64,000 nt of DNA from Ardenticatenales bacterium (GTDB lineage Bacteria > Chloroflexota > Anaerolineae > Promineifilales > Promineifilaceae). A program made the position numbers and the translations under genes. The stretch spans positions 310,001 to 374,000 of the forward strand of contig JACKBL010000005.1 of NCBI GenBank assembly GCA_020634515.1, in the 5' to 3' direction. Positions 18,825 through 27,122 of the stretch are shown here, in pieces. The notes beneath the pieces are model-generated. The model saw only the letters and a program-made list of their open reading frames with translations, was not told where the DNA came from and searched no databases. Every line of letters starts with the position of its first letter. Positions within the stretch are counted from its first letter, which is position 1.

Positions 18825-20030
18825 ATGCCAAACTCACCATTTCACGCCGAAGCAACCGCCCTGTTTCCCGAACTCGTGCGCCTGCGCCGCGACTTCCACC
18901 GCCACCCGGAGGTGGGCTTTCAAGAACGCCGCACCGCCGCCATCATCGCCCGCGCCTTGCAAGAATATGGCCTGGTCGTGCGACAAGGCGTCGGCGAGAC
19001 GGGCGTGGTCGGCCTGCTGGAAGGGGCGCGCCCCGGCCCCACGGTGCTGCTGCGCTTTGACATGGACGCGCTCCCCATTCAGGAGGAAAACGAGGTCGAT
19101 TATGCCTCGCAAAACGAGGGCGTGATGCACGCCTGCGGCCACGATGGGCACATGGCCATGGGGTTGGCGTTGGTGCGACTGTTCGCCCATCGTCGGGAGC
19201 AAATGGCGGGGCGGCTGAAGTTTATCTTTCAGCCGGGCGAGGAAGGGCGCGGCGGGGCGCTGGCGATGATTGCCGATGGCGTGCTGGATAATCCGCGCGC
19301 GGACGTGGCCTTTGCCATGCACCTGTGGAACACGCTGCCGCTGGGTCGGGTGCGCGTGATTGAGGGACCCTGTATGGCGGCGTCCAGCACGTTCACGCTC
19401 ACCATCAAAGGGAAGGGGGGGCATGGAGCCGCACCGCACCAGTCGATTGACCCGGTGCTGGCCGGTGCGCACATTGTGGCCGGCATGCAGTCCATTGTCA
19501 GCCGCAGCGTGGACCCGTTGGAGTCGGTGGTGGTGACGGTGGGGCAGTTTACTGCCGGCACAACCTTCAACGTCATCCCCGATCAGGCCATCCTCAAAGG
19601 AACCGTGCGCAGCTACGAACACGAAATGCACCACATGGTCTACCGCCGCATCCTGGAAATGGCCCAATACATGGCCGCCGCCTTCCGCTGCACCGCCCAC
19701 ATGGAAACCATCGCCATCGTCCCCGCCGTCGTCAACGCCCCGGAACCCACCGCCATCGTGCGCGCCGCCGCCGCCAGCCTCGTCGGCACGGCCAACGTCG
19801 TCGGTGGGCGCAGCATGGCCTCCGAGGACATGGGCCTCTTTCTGGAAGAGATTCCCGGCTGCTACTTCTTTGTCGGTTCCATGAACGAAGAGCAAGGGTA
19901 TCACTACCCCCATCACCACCCCCGCTTCGATTTTGACGAACGGGCAATGATCACCGGCGTAGCCACGATGGCCGCCGCCGCCGCCGCCTACGTACTCGCG
20001 GAAAATCCGGAGATCTTCCCGGAAGCCTGA
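18825..20030 (+). CDS. M20-family amidohydrolase/carboxypeptidase
   Basis: The 401-residue enzyme belongs to the M20D amidohydrolase group (hippurate, N-acyl-amino-acid or IAA-conjugate hydrolases). It has LRRDFHRHPEVGFQE at the start, the metal-binding HACGHDGHMAMG block and FQPGEEGRGGA. The GGHGAAPHQSIDP segment belongs to the dimerisation domain and MASEDMGLFLEEIPG is near the end. ATG at 18825 is preferred; a TTG two codons upstream is also open. The acyl substrate cannot be told from sequence. No signal peptide is present, so it is cytoplasmic. Confidence 0.9.
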   Translation: MPNSPFHAEATALFPELVRLRRDFHRHPEVGFQERRTAAIIARALQEYGLVVRQGVGETGVVGLLEGARPGPTVLLRFDMDALPIQEENEVDYASQNEGVMHACGHDGHMAMGLALVRLFAHRREQMAGRLKFIFQPGEEGRGGALAMIADGVLDNPRADVAFAMHLWNTLPLGRVRVIEGPCMAASSTFTLTIKGKGGHGAAPHQSIDPVLAGAHIVAGMQSIVSRSVDPLESVVVTVGQFTAGTTFNVIPDQAILKGTVRSYEHEMHHMVYRRILEMAQYMAAAFRCTAHMETIAIVPAVVNAPEPTAIVRAAAASLVGTANVVGGRSMASEDMGLFLEEIPGCYFFVGSMNEEQGYHYPHHHPRFDFDERAMITGVATMAAAAAAYVLAENPEIFPEA

Positions 20031-20157
20031 TTCCCAACCGAACACCTCTCCGACAACTTCCGGGAAGATGGCGTCACACACCACGTCCCATCCGATTCCC
20101 ATACGTTACTCATTTCTTCCTATACCACCAGGGGCGGGGATGTGATAAAGTTGACGC

Positions 20158-21141
20158 ATGTCATCTTCAGCATTGCGGACTACGGACTCCCCTCAAGAAA
20201 CACAATTCCCAAACCTGAACGTTGTCTGCCTGGCGGGCGGGGTCGGCGGCGCCAAACTGGCGCACGGCCTGGCGCGCGTTTTGCCCGCCGCGCAGTTGAC
20301 CATCATTGGCAATACGGGTGACGATTTCCGCCACTGTGGCCTGACGATTTGCCCCGACCTGGATACGGTGATGTATACGCTGGCGGGCGTGGCCAATGCG
20401 GAGACGGGGTGGGGGCGTGGCGGCGAAAGTTGGACGGCGTTTACGGAGATGGGGCGGCTGGGCGGCGCGGATTGGTTCCGCCTGGGCGACCTGGACCTGG
20501 CCGCACACCTGACGCGCGCCCACTTGCTGGAGCAGGGCAAGACGTTGACGGCGGCCACGGCGCACCTGTGCGCCCATTTGGGGGTACTGCCCCCACTTTT
20601 GCCGATGAGCGACGCGCCCGCGCCGACGCAGGTGGCGACGGATGAAGGGGTGCTGGCTTTTCAGGAGTGGTTTGTGCATCGTCGCTGGCAACCGCGCGTG
20701 CGGCAGGTTGTGCTGCCGGAGGATGTGAAGGCGACGCCCCAGGTGATGCGGGCGCTGTCCCGCGCCGATGTGGTGATTATCGCGCCGTCGAACCCGTTTG
20801 TGAGCATTGACCCTATTTTGAATGTGTATCCGATTCGGGAGATGGTGGCGGATTTGCCGGCATTGGTGGCCGCCGTGAGTCCGATTATTGCCGGCATTGC
20901 CGTCAAAGGACCCGCCGCCAAAATGATGCAGGAAATGGGGCTGCCCAACAGCGCCGCCGCCATCGCCGATTACTACGCCGACCTCGTGGATTTGTTCGTT
21001 TATGATGAGCAAGATGCCGGCATTACCCTCACCCACAACCCCCACCACCTTTGCACCAACACCATCATGCGCAACACCCACGACCGCGAACGCCTGGCGC
21101 GGGAAATCCTCAACGCCGTCGTAGACCACCTGGCTGCATGA
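20158..21141 (+). CDS. cofD: 2-phospho-L-lactate transferase (coenzyme F420 biosynthesis)
   Basis: The 327-residue protein joins the activated phospho-lactate or phosphoenolpyruvate moiety to Fo, forming F420-0. Family marks are LAGGVGGAKLAHGLA (GGVGGAK at 27-33), IGNTGDDFRHCGLTICPDLDT in pieces, IIAPSNPFVSIDPIL and IAVKGPAAKMM. It lies upstream of cofC on the same strand, separated by a repeat-rich gap of about 350 bp, so the two genes supply consecutive steps. F420 production fits a Chloroflexota host. Confidence 0.95.
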   Translation: MSSSALRTTDSPQETQFPNLNVVCLAGGVGGAKLAHGLARVLPAAQLTIIGNTGDDFRHCGLTICPDLDTVMYTLAGVANAETGWGRGGESWTAFTEMGRLGGADWFRLGDLDLAAHLTRAHLLEQGKTLTAATAHLCAHLGVLPPLLPMSDAPAPTQVATDEGVLAFQEWFVHRRWQPRVRQVVLPEDVKATPQVMRALSRADVVIIAPSNPFVSIDPILNVYPIREMVADLPALVAAVSPIIAGIAVKGPAAKMMQEMGLPNSAAAIADYYADLVDLFVYDEQDAGITLTHNPHHLCTNTIMRNTHDRERLAREILNAVVDHLAA

Positions 21142-21144
21142 ATT

Positions 21145-21292
21145 GTCAAGGGGTGTGTTTCAAGTGAGTTGAGCGTGTAAGCGTCTGTAGGACAATTCGC
21201 CGAATTGTCCTGTTGTGGCACAGGACAATTTAGCAAATTGTCCTACGTCTGCTCCAACTGAAATGAAACGCACCCATTGTCAAGTTGGTGAA
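21145..21292. repeat. R5 composite palindromic element
   Basis: Two short hairpins sit side by side: AGGACAATTCG/CGAATTGTCCT and AGGACAATTT/AAATTGTCCT. They are bounded by GTAGGACAATT and AATTGTCCTAC, so the whole can also fold on itself. Outside these, GGGTGTGTTTCA and TGAAACGCACCC form a 12-bp inverted pair with one mismatch. No other copy is in this window. It follows the cofD stop directly and may end its transcript. Confidence 0.75.
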
Positions 21293-21319
21293 TCATCAAC
21301 CTTAAAAATCTCTTTAAGG

Positions 21320-21416
21320 TTGACTCTACTGAAAAAAGGCCAAAAACCGGGTTTTTGCACATGAACCACTCTGGTAATTTCAGCCGGACAATCAAAAAAC
21401 CCGGTTTTTTCAGTGA
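21320..21416. mobile_element. R3 palindromic element, copy a
   Basis: This is one of three R3 copies, about 97 bp long. It starts TTGACTCTACTGAAAAAAGG and ends CCGGTTTTTTCAGTGA, so the ends are inverted (ACTGAAAAAA/TTTTTTCAGT). Two inner palindromes, AAAAACCGGGTTTTT and AAAAAACCCGGTTTTTT, are kept. The flanks share AAGGTT on both sides, which may be a target duplication. Read on the minus strand it is open as LKKPGF...KLPEWF...CKNPVFGLFSVES. Confidence 0.85.
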
Positions 21417-21487
21417 ACTCAAGGTTGGACACCCAATTAACCATTCACCCATTAATCATTCCTCCACCCTTTTCCAAAAGGACTCCC

Positions 21488-22132
21488 ATGAGCATCTGGG
21501 CCATTATTCCCGTCAAGCCGCTGCGCGACAGCAAAAGTCGCCTGGCGCGCGTCCTCACGCCCGACCAGCGGGCGGAACTAACCAGCGAACTGCTGCTGCG
21601 CACGTTGCAAGCCATCAAATCTTCGCAGCAAATCTACCGCACCCTGGTCATCAGCCGCGACCCGGCCGTTCTAAAACTGGCGCGCCACGAGGGAGCCTAC
21701 ACCTACAACGAGGGCGACCGCCACGGGCTAAACGAAGCGGTGACACGCGCAGCAGGCGTCACCGCGGCGCGACATGCCGGCAGCATCCTGATTTTGCCGG
21801 CAGATCTCCCCTACATCACCGCCGAAGACATCAGCCTCCTTGTCCTTTCCCTGCCCGAAGTCGGGTCTGAACCCGTGACCATTATCTGCCCGGACCACGA
21901 ATACGACGGAACCAACGCCCTTCTCCTCTCGCCGCCGCTGGAATTCACCTTTCATTACGGCGTGGGCAGCTTCCACAAACATCAAGACGAAGCCCACAAA
22001 CGACAACGGCGCCTCGTCACGGTGGCGCTGCCCGGTATCCAATTCGATGTGGATACGGAAGAAGATTGGACGGCCTATCAGGTCATTGAGCGTCACCCGC
22101 TGCCGTCGAATGTCCCCCTGCCTTTTCCTTGA
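21488..22132 (+). CDS. cofC: 2-phospho-L-lactate/phosphoenolpyruvate guanylyltransferase (F420 biosynthesis)
   Basis: The 214-residue protein is the nucleotidyltransferase that activates phospholactate or PEP with GTP for CofD. It opens MSIWAIIPVKPLRDSKSRLA, the nucleotide-binding start of the family. ILPADLPYITAEDI carries the metal-binding Asp residues, and YDGTNALLLSPP and GVGSFHKHQDEA follow. The start at 21488 is preceded by AAAAGGA; the longer open frame includes R3 and repeat sequence and is not real. It lies downstream of cofD. Confidence 0.94.
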   Translation: MSIWAIIPVKPLRDSKSRLARVLTPDQRAELTSELLLRTLQAIKSSQQIYRTLVISRDPAVLKLARHEGAYTYNEGDRHGLNEAVTRAAGVTAARHAGSILILPADLPYITAEDISLLVLSLPEVGSEPVTIICPDHEYDGTNALLLSPPLEFTFHYGVGSFHKHQDEAHKRQRRLVTVALPGIQFDVDTEEDWTAYQVIERHPLPSNVPLPFP

Positions 22133-22289
22133 TAACCTCGCGCGCGCATTGCCTCTCCATTGCGCCGTTTGCCCATTCGCGGAATTGCCCAAACCACTGC
22201 GCCTTGCCTCATGATGTGGTACAAATATGTGCCGCCGTGGAGTAGCCGCGGCGTTTTACCTTTCACGTGAGGGCAAGCACGAATCAACC

Positions 22290-23249
22290 ATGACGCAATC
22301 TTTCATTCGCATCTCTGACCTGACGCAAGCCTCCCCCACACACCCCACTTACCTGGCTATTGGCGTTTTCGATGGCGTTCATCGCGGCCACCAGGCGCTG
22401 CTGGGGCGCATGGTGGCGCAGGCGCGGCACGATGGCGCGCGCGCCGCCGTGATGACGTTCTTCCCCCATCCTATCGTGGTCATTCGGGGGACGAAGGGGC
22501 GTATTTACCTGACGCCGCTGGAGGATCGGGTGTCGCTGCTGGCCCGGCTGGGCCTCGACCTGATTATCACCCAACCATTTAATGACGACGTGCGACATAC
22601 GCGGGCGGCGGTTTTTGTGGACCGCTTGCGCGAGAAGCTGGATATGCGCCAGTTGTGGGGGGGCAGTTTTTCCCTGGGGTATCAGCGCGAGGGCAACAGC
22701 GAATACCTGGGCCAGTTGGGGGCGGAAAAGGGTTTTGTTGTGCGGGAGGTGACTGATCTGCTGCTGCTCAATGGCAAACGAGTCAGCAGCAGCCGCACGC
22801 GCCAAAGTCTGAGCGCGGGGGACGTGCAAGATGCGGCTGAATGTCTGGGGCGTCCCTATCGCGTCAGCGGCCTGGTGACGACGGGACAAAAGCGGGGGCG
22901 GACGATTGGGTTCCCCACGGCAAATCTGGCTGTGTGGGAGGAACAACTGTTGCCGGCAAATGGCGTCTACGCCACCTACGCCTGGATCAATGGTCGGCGC
23001 CATGTGGCCGCCACCAACGTGGGCGTGCGTCCGACCGTGGACGGTTCCCACCTGGTCGTCGAAACGCACATCCTCGATTTTCGCGGCGACCTCTATGGGC
23101 AAGAAATCACGCTGGATTTTATGGCCCACATCCGCCCGGAGCAGAAGTTCGCCAGTGTGGATGCGCTGGTGGCCCAAATTCGCGCCGACGTGGCCCAGGT
23201 ACGGGATTTGCTGCCGGCATACGACTCTATTCTGGCGCGGATGTCATGA
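22290..23249 (+). CDS. ribF: Bifunctional riboflavin kinase/FMN adenylyltransferase
   Basis: The 319-residue protein converts riboflavin to FMN and then FAD. The adenylyltransferase half has GVFDGVHRGHQ (25-35) and a SSSRTRQSLSAGD segment. The kinase half has GRTIGFPTANLAV, GVYATYAWINGRRHVAATNVGVRPTV in pieces and ILDFRGDLYGQEI. The ATG at 22290 fits the family start; the open frame extends to 22227. Its 3' end overlaps the end of the convergent membrane-protein gene by 6 bases. Confidence 0.95.
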   Translation: MTQSFIRISDLTQASPTHPTYLAIGVFDGVHRGHQALLGRMVAQARHDGARAAVMTFFPHPIVVIRGTKGRIYLTPLEDRVSLLARLGLDLIITQPFNDDVRHTRAAVFVDRLREKLDMRQLWGGSFSLGYQREGNSEYLGQLGAEKGFVVREVTDLLLLNGKRVSSSRTRQSLSAGDVQDAAECLGRPYRVSGLVTTGQKRGRTIGFPTANLAVWEEQLLPANGVYATYAWINGRRHVAATNVGVRPTVDGSHLVVETHILDFRGDLYGQEITLDFMAHIRPEQKFASVDALVAQIRADVAQVRDLLPAYDSILARMS

Positions 23250-24278
23250 ATCTGGGGGAGAAGCGGGGGACGTTTTGCCGCTTCCATCCGGTGTCTCCGG
23301 CTGCGTGGGGGGCCAGAGGAGGTAGCTGGTGAGTGTGCCCATCATGCCGGCAAGAAAGATGCCGCCGGCCCATAGGTGTATGGTCCAGGCGACGCCGCCG
23401 GTGAGGAAGAGGGTGAGGAAGTAGGCGGCGTAGAGAAATGCCGGCACGACAAAAGCAAACCAGCGCGTACGTCTGCTCACCACCCGCCCCGGTTGCCAAT
23501 ACTCGTTCAGCACATCCGCCACGATGCCGCCCAACGTCATCACCGGAATAAAACGATATTCGTCCGTGATCACGGCCATGCCCGTGAAAACGAGCGTGAA
23601 GATCAATGTGAAACTGCCCATGGGCAACTGCCAGCGGCGCAGGACAAAGAGGATGAAGCCCGTGAGCAGGCTGGCTTGCAGCAGAATCGCCCCAATACCC
23701 AGTTCCTCCCCCGCGCCCGCGGCCATTTGCGGGTAGGCCATGGTGAAAACGTTGGTGAAAAAGGTGAGGAAGGTGAGCAGGGCCAGCGTGTACGCCAGCG
23801 CCAGCAGCAGCGGAAGTGGCGGATCGGGCACGACCTGTGCCCGTCGCCACGCCGCGCGCACCGGTCCGGTCACGATGAGCAGCAAGCCGATCATGAGGAG
23901 CAGGTGGGTGGGGCTGTACATGGCTTCCAGGTTGGCTTCCACGCCAAACAGGGTATGCCAGACCATGTCGCCGAGGCCGCCAAGCGCGAAGAGTCCCAAT
24001 CCGGCAAGGGTTAATTCGTAGCCGGGAGGGAGCAGTCCCCAACCCTGGTAGCCGCGCCGCCGATTGTTGGTCCAGGTGATGCCGGCAAAAACCACCGCTG
24101 CCACAAATCCTGAATACAAGAATGCGTGCCAGATCGTAAAAAACGTCTCATCCGTGCGTCCGTGGCTGTGCGCCCACCCATCGGTGAACGCGCCCAGGAG
24201 AATCCAGCCACACAAAGCGACAAAAATGGCATCAAAACGCACGTCATCCACCCAACGCCCCTGCGCCTCATACCTCAT
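23244..24278 (-). CDS. Multi-pass membrane protein of unknown function
   Basis: The 344-residue protein has about nine hydrophobic segments. They include FVALCGWILLGAF, LYSGFVAAVVFAGI, LAGLGLFALGGLGD, LLLMIGLLLIVTG and FAFVVPAFLYAAYFLTLFL. Scattered His residues occur near the membrane faces (DGWAHSHG, FTIWHAFLY, DMVWHTLFG). I cannot name the family. Its ATG overlaps the stop of the S9 peptidase gene as ATGA, and the heptamer CTCATAC is repeated three times exactly at that junction (24267-24287). The pair is co-transcribed. Confidence 0.75.
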   Translation of the reverse strand: MRYEAQGRWVDDVRFDAIFVALCGWILLGAFTDGWAHSHGRTDETFFTIWHAFLYSGFVAAVVFAGITWTNNRRRGYQGWGLLPPGYELTLAGLGLFALGGLGDMVWHTLFGVEANLEAMYSPTHLLLMIGLLLIVTGPVRAAWRRAQVVPDPPLPLLLALAYTLALLTFLTFFTNVFTMAYPQMAAGAGEELGIGAILLQASLLTGFILFVLRRWQLPMGSFTLIFTLVFTGMAVITDEYRFIPVMTLGGIVADVLNEYWQPGRVVSRRTRWFAFVVPAFLYAAYFLTLFLTGGVAWTIHLWAGGIFLAGMMGTLTSYLLWPPTQPETPDGSGKTSPASPPDS

Positions 24279-26356
24279 ACCTCATACCTCAAATACTTGT
24301 TCATCCAGCGGACAATGTGTCGCAAGCGAGCCACCCGCCGGTCGGTACGTCCGGCGCGGGAGAGGCCGTGCGATTCGCCCGGAAACAGCACCAACTCGCT
24401 ATCCACGCCCAGTTTGCGCAGAGCCACGTAAAGCTGCTCGCCCTGCTCCTGGTTACAGCGATAGTCATTTTGGCTGTGGATAACCAGCGTCGGTGTCTTT
24501 GCCCCGCCGATATAGCGCATGGGCGATTGCCGCCAATAGTTCTCCACATTTTCCCACGGGGTTTCCTGGCCCAAGGCCTGCGTCCAACCCCAGTTGAAGT
24601 CGCTGGAACCCCACATACTGATGAAGTTGCTCACCACCCGCTGCGCCACGGCGGCCTTGAAGCGGTGGCTGCGCCCGACGATCATGCCCGTCATGTAGCC
24701 GCCATAGCTGCCGCCCGTGACCCCCATGCGGTCTACGTCAATGTACGGCTGCTGCGTCATGTAGTCCGCCCAGGCCATCACGTCCGCGAAATCAATCGTG
24801 CCCCAGTTGTTGTAGATAGCGCCACAGTGGTCGTCGCCATACCCCTGGCTGCCACGCGGGTTGGAGAAATAGACGACATACCCCTGCGCCGCCAGCAGGA
24901 AAAATTCGTTCATGAAGGAGTAGCCATATTGCATCTGTGGCCCGCCATGAATTTCCAGGATGGACGGGTACGACTGGTTGGCGTCAAATCCGGGCGGCGT
25001 CAAAATCCACCCCTGTATTTTTCGCGGCGCGTGCGGGTCGTGCGCGCCGCCGTCAAACCACACTTCGCTGATTTGCCCCAGGTCGATCTCGTCCAGCCAG
25101 GCGTTGTGCCGCGTTAACCGGCGCGCCGCGCCATCCGCCAGGCTTTGCGCCCAAATCTGGCCGGGATCGGTGAGGTCCGTCTGGAAGTAGGCCACGGTGT
25201 CGTTTTTCTGGTCCAGACTGAAGTAACCGACCGCCCCGCCGGGGACGACGGTGGTCAGTTGGGGTTCGTCGTCGGCCAGGGAGAGGGCCATGAGGGGTTG
25301 TTTGCCGTGGCGCGCGACCTGGAAGTATATGGTCTGGCTGTCGGCGGACCAGGTGGGGCGCATCAGCGAGAGGGCGGCCACGTCGCCGAGGGTGCTGCTG
25401 GAGATGTGGATGTCGAAATGAGCGGTGAGGTTGCGTGCCGTTCCGCCGGCGGCGGGCACGACGTAGAGGCAGGTGTTTTGCCACCAGTTGCCGGAACTGC
25501 GCCGCCCCAGGTAGGCGATGGATTGTCCATCGGGGGACCAACTGGGCATATATTTTTGAAAGGCGTGATTGGTCTCAATGCGAGTGAAGGCGTTGTCAGC
25601 CGCCGCGGGCATCACATACAGCTCGTCCGCGTCCAGCTCAAAATCCGGGTCTTCGCTGCGATTGGAGACAAACAAGATCTGCCGGCCATCCGGCGACCAC
25701 GTTGCATCCGTCTCGTCATAATCCCCATCCGTCAACTGTGCCGCCTCTCCCGAAGCCACATCAACCGTCCAGATGTGCCACCGCTCCTTTGGCAAATACC
25801 CCAGGCCATCCCCCTTGAAGAACACGCGCGTGATGTGCCGCTCTACCATGCCCAGTTCCTTCTTTTGCGGGTCTGCCTCGCGGTCAATTTCCTCCTCGTC
25901 TTTCTTGCGGAAGCCCATCAGCAGCGTGCGGCCATCGGGCGACCATTCAAAACCGCCAAACGTGCCTTTCAAATCCGTTAACTTGCGCGCCTCGCCCCCC
26001 GCCAGGGGAATGAGGTAAATCTGCGCTTGCTTCTCATCATCACGATTTGATGTAAAGGCGATATGCCGGCCATCCGGCGACCAGAGGGGCTGGCCATCAT
26101 TCTGGTCGCCAAACGTAAACTGGCGCGCGTCGGCAAATTGACGCGCGTCAATTTGATGACGCGCGTCATTTTGATGACGCGCGTCATCTTCATTTGTGGC
26201 CGCCACCCATAAATTGGCATACTTCTTTTCCGTTTTCGCGTCCACCCGCTGCACCACGTACACGACGTGCTGCCCGTCCGGGGAAATCTCGCCGCCTGAT
26301 ACGACTTCATACTTGTACAGGTCGTCGGCTGTCAACAGCCGTTTGTCTTCACTCAT
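24275..26356 (-). CDS. S9-family prolyl oligopeptidase-like serine peptidase
   Basis: The 693-residue protein has an N-terminal WD40/TolB-like propeller with repeated WSPDGR and SPDGQ turns, and a C-terminal alpha/beta-hydrolase domain. The nucleophile elbow is GGSYGGYMTG near residue 548. The catalytic Asp is in HSQNDYRCN and the His in GESHGLSR. LEIHGGPQMQYGY holds the oxyanion region. This is the acylaminoacyl-peptidase type, which usually cleaves short peptides in the cytoplasm. TGGAGG lies upstream of the ATG. Between about residues 57 and 81 there is a six-residue repeat (DARHQN, DARHQI, DARQFA, DARQFT) from an in-phase 18-bp DNA repeat. Confidence 0.93.
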   Translation of the reverse strand: MSEDKRLLTADDLYKYEVVSGGEISPDGQHVVYVVQRVDAKTEKKYANLWVAATNEDDARHQNDARHQIDARQFADARQFTFGDQNDGQPLWSPDGRHIAFTSNRDDEKQAQIYLIPLAGGEARKLTDLKGTFGGFEWSPDGRTLLMGFRKKDEEEIDREADPQKKELGMVERHITRVFFKGDGLGYLPKERWHIWTVDVASGEAAQLTDGDYDETDATWSPDGRQILFVSNRSEDPDFELDADELYVMPAAADNAFTRIETNHAFQKYMPSWSPDGQSIAYLGRRSSGNWWQNTCLYVVPAAGGTARNLTAHFDIHISSSTLGDVAALSLMRPTWSADSQTIYFQVARHGKQPLMALSLADDEPQLTTVVPGGAVGYFSLDQKNDTVAYFQTDLTDPGQIWAQSLADGAARRLTRHNAWLDEIDLGQISEVWFDGGAHDPHAPRKIQGWILTPPGFDANQSYPSILEIHGGPQMQYGYSFMNEFFLLAAQGYVVYFSNPRGSQGYGDDHCGAIYNNWGTIDFADVMAWADYMTQQPYIDVDRMGVTGGSYGGYMTGMIVGRSHRFKAAVAQRVVSNFISMWGSSDFNWGWTQALGQETPWENVENYWRQSPMRYIGGAKTPTLVIHSQNDYRCNQEQGEQLYVALRKLGVDSELVLFPGESHGLSRAGRTDRRVARLRHIVRWMNKYLRYEV
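26122..26188. repeat. In-gene 18-bp palindromic tandem repeat
   Basis: The core GACGCGCGTC recurs at 26140, 26158 and 26176, with a variant GGCGCGCGTC at 26122, so the period is exactly 18 bp (six codons). Longer perfect palindromes surround the cores: 20 bp at 26135-26154, 14 bp at 26156-26169 and 16 bp at 26173-26188. It lies within the S9 peptidase gene and keeps its reading frame. Confidence 0.92.
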
Positions 26357-26449
26357 TAAAGCCTCCAGGAATTGGGTTAGGTGTTTTCCGAATCATAGCC
26401 CGATCATGCTCCTTCCGCCATAGGCTACCAGCGGGAATCGAATAGGCTG

Positions 26450-26477
26450 TTGGAAACCTCGCTGTTTATGTTATGAT
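26450..26477 (+). promoter_or_regulatory. Candidate sigma-70 promoter for the DUF4258/DUF2283-like pair
   Basis: TTGGAA at 26450-26455 and TATGAT at 26472-26477 are separated by 16 bases in an AT-rich stretch, about 40 bp before the start of the first small gene. The match is reasonable but only by eye. Confidence 0.35.
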
Positions 26478-26517
26478 ATTGAATCAAAACTATTCTCTGG
26501 TTTGCCATTCGTAACCG

Positions 26518-26769
26518 ATGAATTTTCAAACCACATCCTATTTCAGGTACATGAAACTGAGACCAGATCGTGCTATCATCAAAGATGAATGGATAGCCTA
26601 CGTACTCATGCAGCCTGTTCGAGAAGAAGTTCCATCTGATGGTCGTATTCGGCGATGGGCAAGAATCGAAGAAGCCGGTAATCGCTATCTGCGTGTCATT
26701 CTTCTTGCTGATGGGGAAACGGTCCACAACGCTTTTTTTGACCGGCGCTTTCACGAGGAATCGTCATGA
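26518..26769 (+). CDS. Small DUF4258-like protein, putative toxin
   Basis: The 83-residue product has the short beta-rich pattern of DUF4258-type proteins. Its segments are RPDRAIIKDEWIAYVL, RIRRWARIEEAGNRYLRVIL and DGETVHNAFFDRRF. Such proteins often sit next to a DUF2283 protein, and the pair has been suggested to act as a toxin-antitoxin unit; function is unproven. Its stop overlaps the next ATG as ATGA, so the two are translationally coupled. Confidence 0.7.
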   Translation: MNFQTTSYFRYMKLRPDRAIIKDEWIAYVLMQPVREEVPSDGRIRRWARIEEAGNRYLRVILLADGETVHNAFFDRRFHEESS

Positions 26770-26996
26770 AAATTAGATACTTCGCGGAAACGGATACGCT
26801 CTACATAGAGCTTAGCAGCAAAAATGTAGCGGAAAGTATTGATTTGAACGCAAACACAATCATTGATTTGGATGGTGATGGCAGTGTCGTCGCTATTACG
26901 CTGGAACATGCGCAACAGCAAGCGAACATTCTTGAGTTTACTATTGAGCCAATAGCTGTGGGACAACCACCAGAGATGGTCTATCAGCCATCCTGA
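26766..26996 (+). CDS. DUF2283 protein, putative antitoxin partner
   Basis: The 76-residue product matches the DUF2283 pattern. It starts MKIRYFAETDTLYIEL, has a central ESIDLNANTIIDLDGDGSVVAI-type segment (read in two halves) and ends LEHAQQQANI. It overlaps the preceding DUF4258-like gene by four bases. Small size, coupling and pairing suggest a toxin-antitoxin-like unit, but no direct functional residue can be shown. Confidence 0.8.
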   Translation: MKIRYFAETDTLYIELSSKNVAESIDLNANTIIDLDGDGSVVAITLEHAQQQANILEFTIEPIAVGQPPEMVYQPS

Positions 26997-27014
26997 CCGT
27001 CCAATTTCCTGCTG

Positions 27015-27113
27015 GACTCTGGCGTTTTGGGAGTGGCGGCTTAAGTCGGCCCACATATGGGAGTTGCTCCGGCTAAAGCCACGACGCCGACCACCGTATG
27101 TGGATTTCGCCGG
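27015..27113. repeat. R4 hairpin element, copy a
   Basis: It starts GACTCTGGCGTTTTGGGAG and contains CCCACATATGGG in a loop between GGCTTAAGTCGG and CCGGCTAAAGCC. CCGTATGTGG and a weak end resembling TTCCGCCAGACTC follow. Stem bases differ from copy b (GGCTTCAGCCGG) but stay mostly paired. It lies between the DUF2283 gene and the convergent CopD-like gene. Confidence 0.75.
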
Positions 27114-27122
27114 CGCGCGTTC

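Noticed and set aside
18834..20102. 422-codon minus-strand frame opposite the M20 amidohydrolase
   Set aside because: The Gly/His/Val-rich translation has no recognisable domain, while the plus strand has intact M20 motifs.
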